A DNA stretch of 64,000 bases from contig JANYCY010000052.1 of assembly GCA_025360045.1 (NCBI GenBank), forward strand, positions 1-64,000, given 5' to 3'. Each line of letters opens with the position of its first letter. The first letter of the stretch is position 1. This document shows positions 8,517-17,002 of the stretch, piece after piece. The DNA is from Janthinobacterium sp. (lineage in GTDB: Bacteria > Pseudomonadota > Gammaproteobacteria > Burkholderiales > Chitinibacteraceae). Made by a program: the position numbers and the translations under genes. The notes beneath the pieces were generated by a model that was not told the DNA's origin, ran no database searches, and worked only from the letters and a program-made list of their open reading frames with translations.

Positions 8517-8626
8517 AGCTCTGCGAGAAAAACCCAACTCTTGAACCACGGAGGACGCAGAGAACACAGAGTTACACGGAGAAAACCAAGGGAAATGACC
8601 CGTTCTTTCGTGCTTTTCGTAAACCT

Positions 8627-8762
8627 GGTGGGTTAGGCTGCCAATACGCTAAATATGAGCACAGTATCATCCAAGCCGTAACCCACCGCAGCGCCACGGT
8701 GGGTTACGGCCGAAAACGTTTTTATGCTTAATACGCAGAAAACGCGGCCTAACCCACCCTAC
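8627..8762. repeat. Nested palindromic intergenic element (family A)
   Basis: Close relative of the 1813-1961 element. The outer pair is GGTGGGTTAGGC / GGCCTAACCCACC and the inner pair CCGTAACCCACCG / CGGTGGGTTACGG. A family C stretch lies beside it at 8543-8584, as it does for the first copy. Confidence 0.75.
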
Positions 8763-8778
8763 GAAATTCATCCCCCCT

Positions 8779-10935
8779 TCACTTTCTCAACAACCTCAAC
8801 CCATTCAACACCACCAACAAACTCACCCCCATATCGGCAAATACCGCCATCCATAGCGTGCCGTGGCCTGCTAGGGTGAGGGCTAGAAACACCACTTTCA
8901 CCAGCAGCGCCAGCGTGATGTTTTGCACCAAGATGCGATGCGTGGCTTGCGATAGGCGGATGAATTCGGGGATTTTGCGCAGATCGTCATCCATCAGCGC
9001 CACGTCAGCGGTTTCGATGGCGGTATCGGTGCCTGCTGCGCCCATGGCAAAGCCAATATCGGCGCGAGCTAAGGCCGGTGCATCATTAATGCCGTCCCCG
9101 ACCATGCCGGACGATGCGGCCATGCCTTCCACAAGGCGCAGCTTGTCTTCTGGCAGTAAATTACCGTGCGCTTGGGCGATACCCAGATCGCTAGCAATCG
9201 CCGCCACGGTGTGCTCGTTGTCCCCTGATAACACCACCGTTGTCACGCCTAAGGCTTGCAGCTGGGCAATCGCCTCGCGGCTGCTTGGCCTTACTGTATC
9301 GGCCACAGCGAACAGCGCCAGTACGCGATCGGATGCCAATACCACCACCGACTTGCCCTGCATTTCCAGCGTTTGCAGCTTTTCTTCCAGTGCTAGCGAG
9401 CAAAGGCCCAGCTCTTCGATTAGGCGATGATTGCCCATTGCATAAGATATGCCCTCAATCTGGCCGCTGATGCCGCGCCCGAGTAACGCTTTTACATCGC
9501 TCACTTCAAGGTAATCATTGCTCTGAGCCGCAATCGCCTTAGAAACAGGGTGATCCGAGCGCGCGCCTAGGCTGGCGGCGATACGCTGGCAAACCTCTAG
9601 AGGCACATCGGCCAAAGTTGCCGCATCAGTCTGCACCGGCTTACCAAAAGTCAGCGTGCCGGTTTTATCCAGCGCAAGGCTTTTTAGCCTGCGCCCTTCT
9701 TCCAGATAAGTACCACCCTTAATCAAAATACCCAGCCGCGCCGCGCGGGCAAGGCCGCTGACGATGGTTACCGGCGTAGAAATCACCAAAGCACAGGGGC
9801 AAGCAATCACCAGCATGGCGAGCGCACGGTAAATCCACTCCTGCCACGCGCCACCCAGCAATAGCGGGGGAATCACCGCCACAGCCAAGGCCAGCACGCA
9901 AACGACGGGGGTGTAAATTTTAGAAAAGCGATCCACAAACCGCTGGGTTGGCGCACGCACGCCTTGTGCCGCCTCTACCGCATGGATAATCCGCGCCAGC
10001 ATGGTGTTGCCCGCCACCGCCGTTACCCGATATTCAAACGAGCCGGTTTCATTAATCGTGCTGGCAAACACCGTATCACCGATATTCTTTTCAACCGGCA
10101 GGCTTTCCCCTGTAATTGCCGCCTGATTAATAAACGATTGCCCGGAGATCAGCTCGCCATCCAGCGCAATTCGCTCGCCAGGCTTTACCCGTAAAATGCT
10201 GCCGAGCGCAATATCGGCCGCCGCCTGCTCTTGCCAGCTGCCATCCGTCTGCTGCACCGTGGCGCGCTCTGGTGTGAGCTGCAATAAGCCACTAATCGCG
10301 TTTCTGGCGCGCCCCAAAGATTTGGCCTCGATCAATTCGGCAAGGGTAAACAACACCATCACCATCGCCGCTTCCGGCCACTGGCCAATTAACAAGGCCC
10401 CCGTCACCGCAATACTCATCAGCGCATTGATATTTAAATCGCCATTGGAAATCGCAATCCAGCCTTTCTTATAAGTAGTCAGCCCGCAAACCAGCACCGC
10501 CGCAATCGCCAGCACCGCCGTCAGCCACACCGGCAATACCAGCCAATCGCAAACCTCAGCCCCCACCGCCAACACACCCGCCAGCGCAAAAGGCCACCAA
10601 GGCTTAGCCACCTCGGCAATAACTGCTTTACTTCCATCATCCACACGCGGCGTAAAGCCCAGCTCGCGTATCGCCGTCAGAATCGCAGGCAAGGCCTCTT
10701 GGCGATGCGATACAGTCAACACCCGTTGCAGCAAATTGAACTGCAAACCACGCACATCCGCCATCGCCCCCAGCTTTTTGCGAATCAAGCCTTCCTCGGT
10801 AGGGCAATCCATCTGCTGAATATGAATTTTACTCAACACCCCAGCCCCATCGCCTAGTGGCAAAGGCGGAGGGGATGAACCGACTGCTCGATAGCGGGAT
10901 TTGGCGGGAGAAGAATGGTTGCAGCAATTGGACAC
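8779..10935 (-). CDS. cadA: Cd2+/Zn2+/Pb2+-exporting P-type ATPase
   Basis: 718-aa P1B-type ATPase that exports toxic divalent metals across the inner membrane. Motifs: N-terminal CCNH, metal-binding MDCPTEE, membrane CPC (IACPCALV), phosphorylation site DKTGTLT, SDHPVSKA and the hinge GDGINDAPAL. I chose the GTG at 10935, which has AGGAG 8 bp upstream. The longer ORF-track starts lie in or above the promoter and in a repeat. It is divergent from the MerR-family gene that very probably controls it. Confidence 0.92.
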   Translation of the reverse strand: MSNCCNHSSPAKSRYRAVGSSPPPLPLGDGAGVLSKIHIQQMDCPTEEGLIRKKLGAMADVRGLQFNLLQRVLTVSHRQEALPAILTAIRELGFTPRVDDGSKAVIAEVAKPWWPFALAGVLAVGAEVCDWLVLPVWLTAVLAIAAVLVCGLTTYKKGWIAISNGDLNINALMSIAVTGALLIGQWPEAAMVMVLFTLAELIEAKSLGRARNAISGLLQLTPERATVQQTDGSWQEQAAADIALGSILRVKPGERIALDGELISGQSFINQAAITGESLPVEKNIGDTVFASTINETGSFEYRVTAVAGNTMLARIIHAVEAAQGVRAPTQRFVDRFSKIYTPVVCVLALAVAVIPPLLLGGAWQEWIYRALAMLVIACPCALVISTPVTIVSGLARAARLGILIKGGTYLEEGRRLKSLALDKTGTLTFGKPVQTDAATLADVPLEVCQRIAASLGARSDHPVSKAIAAQSNDYLEVSDVKALLGRGISGQIEGISYAMGNHRLIEELGLCSLALEEKLQTLEMQGKSVVVLASDRVLALFAVADTVRPSSREAIAQLQALGVTTVVLSGDNEHTVAAIASDLGIAQAHGNLLPEDKLRLVEGMAASSGMVGDGINDAPALARADIGFAMGAAGTDTAIETADVALMDDDLRKIPEFIRLSQATHRILVQNITLALLVKVVFLALTLAGHGTLWMAVFADMGVSLLVVLNGLRLLRK

Positions 10936-10963
10936 GGTGCGTACTCCTGATAAGCTTGAGGCC

Positions 10964-10994
10964 ATTACACAGCCTGAAGCCACTTTAGGGTCAA
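10964..10994 (-). promoter_or_regulatory. MerR-type promoter of cadA
   Basis: On the minus strand: TTGACC, a 19-bp spacer, then TGTAAT. The spacer carries the imperfect dyad CCTAAAGTGGCTTCAGG. The over-long 19-bp spacer with a central dyad is the hallmark of promoters activated by MerR-family regulators (ZntR, CadR, PbrR). It sits just upstream of the GTG start and supports it. Confidence 0.85.
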
Positions 10995-11014
10995 GTGTTA
11001 TTGCGAAATGTTTT

Positions 11015-11085
11015 GTAGGGCGGGTGAAACCCGCCAGCCTTTGGAATGAAATGCAAAGAACACGGCGGGTTTCACCCGCTCTACG
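11015..11085. repeat. Inverted repeat element (family B) inside the cadA-cadR intergenic region
   Basis: GTAGGGCGGGTGAAACCCGCC against GGCGGGTTTCACCCGCTCTACG. It sits between the cadA operator and the regulator gene, separating the two divergent units. Confidence 0.8.
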
Positions 11086-11129
11086 ATCATTCGAGGCTTG
11101 CAACCTTAGTTTTAACTAAAAGGAACAGC

Positions 11130-11561
11130 ATGAAAATCGGTGAACTCGCCCAAGCCGCACAATGCACGGTCGAAACGATCAGATATTACGAGAAGGAATC
11201 TCTGCTACCTGAGCCTGCCCGCACCAGCGGTAATTATCGTGATTACAGTGAGATTCATCTGGAGCGTTTAAGCTTTATTCGCAACTGTCGTGCGCTGGAC
11301 ATGACGCATCAGGAAATCCGTGCTTTATTGCAACTCATGGATCAGCCTGAAGACAACTGCAACTCAGTAAACAATCTGCTCGATGCGCATATCGAGCATG
11401 TCAGCATCCGAATTCAGGAGCTGCTTAAGCTGGAGACACAGCTAAAAACGCTAAGGCAGCAGTGCCAAAGCGAGCAAGCGGTGCAAGACTGCGGGATTGT
11501 GCAAGGTTTAAATAATATGGAAGTCAGCAATACCCCTGAGCGGCATACTCATTTAGGCTAG
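11130..11561 (+). CDS. cadR: MerR-family Cd(II)/Pb(II)-responsive regulator
   Basis: 143-aa metal-sensing activator. The N-terminal helix-turn-helix (MKIGELAQAAQCTVETIRYYE) is followed by a dimerisation helix and metal ligands Cys77 (DNCNS), Cys112 and Cys121 (QDCGI), with a C-terminal HTH tail. This three-cysteine spacing and the acidic-histidine C-terminus fit the CadR/PbrR branch. The start is the ATG at 11130, with AAAAGGAAC upstream. The 28 extra residues in the ORF track come from the family B repeat. It should twist the 19-bp-spacer cadA promoter. Confidence 0.9.
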   Translation: MKIGELAQAAQCTVETIRYYEKESLLPEPARTSGNYRDYSEIHLERLSFIRNCRALDMTHQEIRALLQLMDQPEDNCNSVNNLLDAHIEHVSIRIQELLKLETQLKTLRQQCQSEQAVQDCGIVQGLNNMEVSNTPERHTHLG

Positions 11562-11606
11562 TATCTTACACACACAAAACCTACACCTCACCCACCGGAT
11601 TCGTGA

Positions 11607-12158
11607 ATGTCGCCTTTTTTCAGAAAAATTGCCCTCTATATCGTTGCCCGCCCGCGCCTTGTTGCAAAGCTGATGAAATTTGGCTTGAACTGGTTTCCCG
11701 CCATTCGCCGCACCGGCTGCAAAGTGACCGCCGTATCCCCCGATGTGCGTTATATCCGCGTGGAGCTGCCGCTTAATTGGAAGACGCGCAATATCAATGG
11801 CACGATTTTTGGCGGCAGCATGTTTGCCGCCACCGACCCGTTTTATATGAGCATGCTGTATTTTAATTTGGGGGATGATTATGTGGTGTGGGATAAAGGC
11901 GGCACCATCCGCTTTAAACGCCCAGGCCGTGGCACGCTGGTAGCCGAATTTAGAATCGACGAAGCCGAGCTTACCGAAATTCACGATCTACTCGCCCTTA
12001 CCCCAGAAATAGACCGCGTCTACCCTGTGCAGTTGATCGATCAAAAAGGCTATGTCTGCGCCGAAGTAGAGCGCGTCTTATACATTGCCCATAAAAGCGC
12101 TTACGACAATAAAATGGCTGAAAGACGAGCCAAGCGTGATTTGGCAGAGGTAAACTAA
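11607..12158 (+). CDS. DUF4442 hotdog-fold protein (putative thioesterase)
   Basis: 183-aa protein resembling the DUF4442 / YiiD-like hotdog family, which includes putative acyl-CoA thioesterases. The hotdog core is suggested by the TIFGGSMFAATDPFYMSML helix followed by alternating strands (VVWDKGGTIRFKRPGRGTLVAEFRI). No signal peptide. It follows cadR in the same direction, but no functional link is evident. The substrate cannot be told. Confidence 0.7.
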   Translation: MSPFFRKIALYIVARPRLVAKLMKFGLNWFPAIRRTGCKVTAVSPDVRYIRVELPLNWKTRNINGTIFGGSMFAATDPFYMSMLYFNLGDDYVVWDKGGTIRFKRPGRGTLVAEFRIDEAELTEIHDLLALTPEIDRVYPVQLIDQKGYVCAEVERVLYIAHKSAYDNKMAERRAKRDLAEVN

Positions 12159-12198
12159 GCATCAGGGCGTATAAACGCCCTACAACAACAAACGCCCA

Positions 12199-12558
12199 TC
12201 AAAAACCAATCACCAGCAGCAGTGTGGCCGCCGAACCGACAAAGGCAATGCCATAGCAAAGCAGCCGCGCCACAGGGCCAGCATGAATGCCAACATCGTG
12301 CAGACTATGAAAAATACGATGCACTGCGTGCCATAAAAACAGCGCGATCATCGCCAAAATCAAAGCCTTACCCACAAGATGCTGAGCAAAACCCTGCATA
12401 TTGGCGTAAGAAAATAACTCGGCAGGCAGCAGGCCCAAGGGAGCGGCGAAGCTGGTGATCAAGACCAGCATCGCCCCAATCAGCGCAGACAACATGCCGC
12501 CCGCGCCAAAAAGCAACCAAAATACCGGCTCGTTAGAGCGCTTTAAATTGGCCTTCAT
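12199..12558 (-). CDS. frdD: Fumarate reductase subunit D (membrane anchor)
   Basis: 119-aa hydrophobic membrane anchor with three predicted helices, the last gene of frdABCD. With FrdC it holds the FrdAB catalytic dimer on the membrane and takes electrons from (mena)quinol. The start is the ATG at 12558, which overlaps the frdC stop (TGATG). The ORF track extends into frdC. The family is recognised from length, hydrophobicity and operon position, plus the LWHAVHRIFHSLHDVG segment. Confidence 0.88.
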   Translation of the reverse strand: MKANLKRSNEPVFWLLFGAGGMLSALIGAMLVLITSFAAPLGLLPAELFSYANMQGFAQHLVGKALILAMIALFLWHAVHRIFHSLHDVGIHAGPVARLLCYGIAFVGSAATLLLVIGF

Positions 12559-12962
12559 CACATTCCCCTCGCAATAAACCACAACACTGCAAACACCAGC
12601 GCACTCGCCCCCACTGCGGCTGCAATACCCACCGCTGTAATGGTGGCTGCGGCGACTTTTTGTCCGCCAACTTTCATCTGCGGTAAGGTAAGTGGCATGA
12701 TTTTGAACCATGTGTAGCCGTGGTAAAGCATCGCGGCAAAGATCGCCAGATTGATGATCAGCATCGGCCCGCTCGCCACAAAGGCACGATAGCTATTCCA
12801 TGCAGCCTCGCCTTGACTAAGAAAAATCAGCCCAGCGAGTAGCTCCAAGGCGTAAGCCAGCACAAAAAAAGCCGTGCCTTCGTGCACCATATATTCAATA
12901 AAAAAAGGATTGTGCCGCCACCAACCGGCCATAGGGCGGATATAGGGTTTTCTGGCATTCAT
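12558..12962 (-). CDS. frdC: Fumarate reductase subunit C (membrane anchor)
   Basis: 134-aa membrane anchor with three helices. The N-terminus [22 protein letters not shown] is strongly FrdC-like. It starts by overlapping the frdB stop (ATGA), and its stop overlaps the frdD start, so the whole operon is translationally coupled. Works with FrdD in quinol oxidation and anchoring. Confidence 0.92.
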   Translation of the reverse strand: MNARKPYIRPMAGWWRHNPFFIEYMVHEGTAFFVLAYALELLAGLIFLSQGEAAWNSYRAFVASGPMLIINLAIFAAMLYHGYTWFKIMPLTLPQMKVGGQKVAAATITAVGIAAAVGASALVFAVLWFIARGM

Positions 12963-13711
12963 TTGCAGCCACCTTTTTGATCAGGGAATGGTAAAAAGCG
13001 AAAGAAAAAGTCGCGTGCGCTCGCCATCTTATTGATATTCACCGCATTGGCCGGATCGACCATTTTTGGGCAGACTTCGGAGCAATAACCCACGGCGGTG
13101 CAGTTAAATACGCCGACTTGCGAGTTAATCAAAGCCTTGCGCTCGTCCGCCCCGCCATCTCTGGAATCTAGGTTGTAGCGCTGTAACAGCGCAATTGCGC
13201 CGGGGCCGATAAAGTCGGGGTTTAGCCCCACCTGAGGGCAAGCGGCGTAGCACAGCATGCAGTTAATACAGCCTGCAAATTGCGAATACACATCCATTTC
13301 GGCTGGTGTTTGTAAGTATTCGCCGTCCTGCAAAGATTTGGCTTCTTTGGGGATGAGGTAGGGCTTCACGCTTCCCAGCTTTTCGATAAAGCTGTCCATC
13401 ACCACCACCAAATCTCGCTCGATCGGGAAATGCGCCAGCGCTTCGATTTTTACGCCCTTTGGGTAATCCCTCAGAAAGGTTTTACACGCCAAGGCGGGCT
13501 TACCATCCACCATCATGCCGCAGCTGCCGCAAATGGCTTGCCTGCAAGACCAGCGAAAGCTTAATGTGCCGTCCAGCTCGTCCTTGATATAGTTCAGCGC
13601 GCCCAGCACGGATAAATCATCGCTAAAGGGCACGGCATAATCTTGCCAGACCGGATGCTCGTCTTGCTCCGGGCGGTAGCGAAGGATGGATACGGTTACT
13701 TTGGTATTCAT
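12959..13711 (-). CDS. frdB: Fumarate reductase iron-sulfur subunit
   Basis: 250-aa electron-transfer subunit. The [2Fe-2S] ligands are in [13 protein letters not shown] plus a later Cys (ALACKTF). The [4Fe-4S]/[3Fe-4S] ligands are in [12 protein letters not shown] and [12 protein letters not shown]. It passes electrons from the membrane anchors to the FAD of FrdA. The start overlaps the frdA stop as ATGA. Confidence 0.95.
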   Translation of the reverse strand: MNTKVTVSILRYRPEQDEHPVWQDYAVPFSDDLSVLGALNYIKDELDGTLSFRWSCRQAICGSCGMMVDGKPALACKTFLRDYPKGVKIEALAHFPIERDLVVVMDSFIEKLGSVKPYLIPKEAKSLQDGEYLQTPAEMDVYSQFAGCINCMLCYAACPQVGLNPDFIGPGAIALLQRYNLDSRDGGADERKALINSQVGVFNCTAVGYCSEVCPKMVDPANAVNINKMASARDFFFRFLPFPDQKGGCK

Positions 13712-15492
13712 GCGTTTTTCTCCATCTTTTCGGCGGCTTCCCCTGCCGCGCCATAGGCACGCACTTTGGGTGCTGAGCGGGTGATTTTCACATCACCGTA
13801 AGTAAGTGTTGGTGCTGCACTGCCTTGGTAATGCGCCAAGGAATGCTTAAGGAAATTCACATCGTCGCGCTCTTCAAAGCCATCGAGGCGCTGATGCGCG
13901 CCGCGTGATTCACGCCGGTGCAGCGCCGAATACGCCATGGCTTCGGCCACATCCAGCTGATAGCCCAGCTCGATGGCCAGCAGCCATTCGCTATTCCACA
14001 CGGTAGATTTATCTTCAACGCGGATATGCTGATAGCGCTGTTTTAGCTCAGCCAACTTGTGGCAAGTGGCTTGCATGCTGGCTTCTAAGCGATAAATACC
14101 GCAGCCGTCTTCCATGGTTTGCGCCATTTCACGGCGAATATCGGCCGCACGCTCGCTGCCGGCTTGCTGACGGATTTGCAGAGCCGGCAAGGCTGCGGCT
14201 GCGGCTGCGGCTAATTTCAATAATACATCGCTGTTTTTAGGCCCTGCATTTTTGGCATAACGCGTGGCTGATTCGCCCGCGACTTTGCCAAACACTGAAA
14301 GCTCAGCAAGGGAATTAGAGCCAAGACGATTCGCGCCATGAATCCCCACGCTGGAGCATTCGCCCGCGGCAAATAGCCCAGGCAGAGATGTCGCGCAGTG
14401 GATATCAACCGGAATGCCGCCCATGGTGTAATGCACCGCAGGGCGTACAGGAATCGGCTGGGTCACCGGGTCAATGTCCATAAATTCGCGGGCTAGCTCG
14501 CAAATTTGTGGCAGACGCTCGTGCAGTGTTTTTGCGCCGAGGTGGCGTAAATCCAGATGCACCACCGCGCCGTAGCGGCCGTCAATAGTGCGGTTCTTTT
14601 GCATTTCATGCCAAAACGCTTGCGAGAGCCGGTCTCGCGGGCCAAGCTCCATCGCCTTATTGCGCGGCTTATCCTCGGCGGGGCCTAGGCCATAATCTTG
14701 CAGATAACGATAGCCATCTTTATTCACCAGTAAGCCGCCTTCACCTCGGCAAGCCTCAGTAAACAGCAGGCCCGTGCCGGGCATGCAGGTGGGGTGGTAT
14801 TGCACGAATTCCATATCGCGCAGTGGCACACCATGGCGATAAGCCACTGCCATGCCGTCGCCGGTGACAATCCCGCCATTGGTGTTTTCGCGGAACACCC
14901 GCCCAGCACCACCGGTGGCCATCACTACCGCACCCGCTTCGATCAGGATAAATTCGCCGCTGGCAATTTCGATCGCCAAGATGCCCTGCACGCGGCCATC
15001 GGCCACAATTAAATCGACCAGAAAATACTCATCAAAACGCGCAATTGAAGGGTATTTCATCGAGGTTTGGAATAGCGTATGCAGCATATGAAAGCCGGTT
15101 TTATCCGCAGCAAACCATGTGCGCTCGATTTTCATGCCGCCAAAGGGCCGCACATTGATATGGCCGTCTTCCTTACGGCTCCACGGGCAGCCCCAATGCT
15201 CTAGCTGCACCATTTCTCGCGTGCATTCGCCCACAAAATAGTCGACTACATCCTGCTCGCACAGCCAATCGCCGCCGGAAACCGTGTCATTAAAATGGTG
15301 CTCTAGACTATCGTGCGCCTGCACCACGCCAGCCGATCCGCCCTCTGCCGCCACCGTGTGGCTGCGCATTGGATAAACCTTAGATAACAGCGCCACTGTT
15401 TGAGTTGGGTCGGCCTCAGCCGCGGCAATCGCCGCCCGCAAACCCGCACCCCCCGCGCCTACAATCACCACATCCGCTTTAAATACCCGCAT
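13708..15492 (-). CDS. frdA: Fumarate reductase flavoprotein subunit
   Basis: 594-aa catalytic subunit that reduces fumarate to succinate in anaerobic respiration. It has the FAD dinucleotide fold [19 protein letters not shown], the covalent-FAD region [11 protein letters not shown], and active-site stretches [17 protein letters not shown] and [11 protein letters not shown]. The sequence follows E. coli FrdA closely, more than SdhA. I start at the ATG at 15492 because the TTG of the ORF track lies upstream of the predicted transcription start. First gene of frdABCD. Confidence 0.95.
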   Translation of the reverse strand: MRVFKADVVIVGAGGAGLRAAIAAAEADPTQTVALLSKVYPMRSHTVAAEGGSAGVVQAHDSLEHHFNDTVSGGDWLCEQDVVDYFVGECTREMVQLEHWGCPWSRKEDGHINVRPFGGMKIERTWFAADKTGFHMLHTLFQTSMKYPSIARFDEYFLVDLIVADGRVQGILAIEIASGEFILIEAGAVVMATGGAGRVFRENTNGGIVTGDGMAVAYRHGVPLRDMEFVQYHPTCMPGTGLLFTEACRGEGGLLVNKDGYRYLQDYGLGPAEDKPRNKAMELGPRDRLSQAFWHEMQKNRTIDGRYGAVVHLDLRHLGAKTLHERLPQICELAREFMDIDPVTQPIPVRPAVHYTMGGIPVDIHCATSLPGLFAAGECSSVGIHGANRLGSNSLAELSVFGKVAGESATRYAKNAGPKNSDVLLKLAAAAAAALPALQIRQQAGSERAADIRREMAQTMEDGCGIYRLEASMQATCHKLAELKQRYQHIRVEDKSTVWNSEWLLAIELGYQLDVAEAMAYSALHRRESRGAHQRLDGFEERDDVNFLKHSLAHYQGSAAPTLTYGDVKITRSAPKVRAYGAAGEAAEKMEKNA

Positions 15493-15538
15493 ATCACTTC
15501 GCTTACGCCATGCTTGGCGAGTCAAATCAGAAGCAATC

Positions 15539-15580
15539 AATGTAGAGCCATTTGCTTAAAGCTTGCTTGATCCTGATCAT
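15539..15580 (-). promoter_or_regulatory. FNR-type site and promoter of frdABCD
   Basis: TTGATCCTGATCAT (15567-15580) matches the FNR/Anr consensus TTGAT-N4-ATCAA at nine of ten fixed positions. On the minus strand a -10 TACATT (15544-15539) lies exactly where a class II FNR promoter centred at -41.5 would put it, giving a start near 15532. Oxygen-limited induction of frd is therefore likely. Confidence 0.82.
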
Positions 15581-15750
15581 CTGGGCGGCAAGTCGCGGTG
15601 TCATAAATATGAAAGAACGAGGGCTAGCTTATGGAGAAAACTTGCTACTAAAAAAACTAACCGCGTAAAAGTGCCCTACCCACACCTTAGATTAAAGGCT
15701 TAGAATCCTTTTTCAAAAAATACAACACACTGACGGCATTACGGAGAATT

Positions 15751-16890
15751 ATGAAAAAGGTCTTCATCCTCGCGGCCATGATGGCGGTGGTAGGCTTGGC
15801 AAACGCAGCGCCCACCCTTACGGGCAAAGCGCCTTTGGTGATTGGGCATCGCGGCGCATCCGGCTATTTACCTGACCATACGCTGGCAAGCTATCGCAAG
15901 GCCATTGAAATGGGCGCGGATTATATCGAGCCAGATTTAGTTTCGACCAAAGATGGCGTGCTCATTGTGCGGCACGAAACCACGCTCAAAGACAGCAGCG
16001 ATATAGCTTCCCGACCCGAATTTGCCGCACGCAGGCACAAGTTTAAAATTGATGGCATTGAGAAAGAAGGCTGGTTTACTTTTGATTTAACGCTGGCAGA
16101 AATTAAAACGCTGAGGGCTACTCAACCCCGCTCTGACCGATCTCAGGCTTATAACGGGCAATTTCAGATTGTGACATTTGATGAATTACTCACCTTGCGT
16201 GAGGAAAAATCTAAAGAAACAGGACGCGAAATTGGCATCTATCCGGAAACCAAGCATTCCACCCTGCACCAGCAGCTGGGCTTACCTCTGGAAGAAAAGC
16301 TTGTTGCCGCGCTGACTAAGCACGGTTTAAACCACAAAGATGCGCCTGTTTTTATTCAATCCTTTGAAACGCATAGCCTTAAAATATTACGCAAACTGAC
16401 CCCAGTAAAATTAGTGTTTCTAGTCGATGGCCATGATGTGCGCCCAGATGGCAGCATTATTGCAAACCGGCCCTATGATTATGTAATCAGCGGCGACCTA
16501 CGTAACTACGCCGATATGATGACACCAGCAGGGTTGCATGAGATCAGGCAGTTTGCAGATGGCATTGGCCCGTGGAAAGCTTATTTAATCGGCTGGAAAT
16601 ACAAAACAGGAGCCGATGGCAAAATCATTGATTTAAATGGTGATAAAGAAATTGATCAGCGCGATGCTGTGCTCTTGCCGCCTAGCAATCTGGTGCATGA
16701 GGCGCATAAGGCAGGGTTGCTGGTTCACCCTTTTACTTTTCGAAATGAAGTAGGCCTTTTAGCTTCCGATTACAAAGGCAGGCCAGAAGCAGAATACCTT
16801 GCCTATTTTGCACTTGGCGTTGATGGCGTATTTTCAGATTTTAGCGATACGGCCGTTGCGGCCAGAAAGCATTATTTGGCGATTCAATAA
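15751..16890 (+). CDS. glpQ: Periplasmic glycerophosphodiester phosphodiesterase
   Basis: 379-aa enzyme that hydrolyses glycerophosphodiesters to glycerol-3-phosphate and an alcohol in the periplasm. A signal peptide (MKKVFILAAMMAVVGLANA) is followed by the catalytic IGHRGASGYLPDHTLASY, EPDLVSTKDGVLIVRHE and YPETKH. It is close to GlpQ in length and insertions. Residues in DLNGDKEIDQRD form a dockerin/EF-hand-like calcium loop, fitting a calcium-dependent enzyme. ATG start with ACGGAG upstream. No glpT is adjacent in the window. Confidence 0.92.
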   Translation: MKKVFILAAMMAVVGLANAAPTLTGKAPLVIGHRGASGYLPDHTLASYRKAIEMGADYIEPDLVSTKDGVLIVRHETTLKDSSDIASRPEFAARRHKFKIDGIEKEGWFTFDLTLAEIKTLRATQPRSDRSQAYNGQFQIVTFDELLTLREEKSKETGREIGIYPETKHSTLHQQLGLPLEEKLVAALTKHGLNHKDAPVFIQSFETHSLKILRKLTPVKLVFLVDGHDVRPDGSIIANRPYDYVISGDLRNYADMMTPAGLHEIRQFADGIGPWKAYLIGWKYKTGADGKIIDLNGDKEIDQRDAVLLPPSNLVHEAHKAGLLVHPFTFRNEVGLLASDYKGRPEAEYLAYFALGVDGVFSDFSDTAVAARKHYLAIQ

Positions 16891-16914
16891 ACGGCGAGTA
16901 CCGCCTGACAAAGG

Positions 16915-16957
16915 GGCTTTGGCCGCGAAGGCTGTGTGAGCATTCGCAGCCAAAGCC
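16915..16957. terminator. Hairpin between convergent glpQ and yqhD-like genes
   Basis: GGCTTTGGC-c-GCGAA pairs with TTCGC-a-GCCAAAGCC around a short loop. No T-run follows, so this is a probable rho-independent-like or stabilising hairpin for both genes. Confidence 0.5.
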
Positions 16958-17002
16958 ACCAGAAAACTAAATCAAATTCACTTTCAACAATAGCCTAGCC
17001 CT

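Noticed and set aside
10936-11103. Longer N-terminus of the metal ATPase in the ORF track
   Set aside because: It lies over the MerR-type promoter and a family B repeat. The GTG at 10935 with AGGAG is better.
15493-15540. TTG start of frdA in the ORF track
   Set aside because: It would lie upstream of the transcription start implied by the FNR site. ATG at 15492 also matches the FrdA N-terminus.
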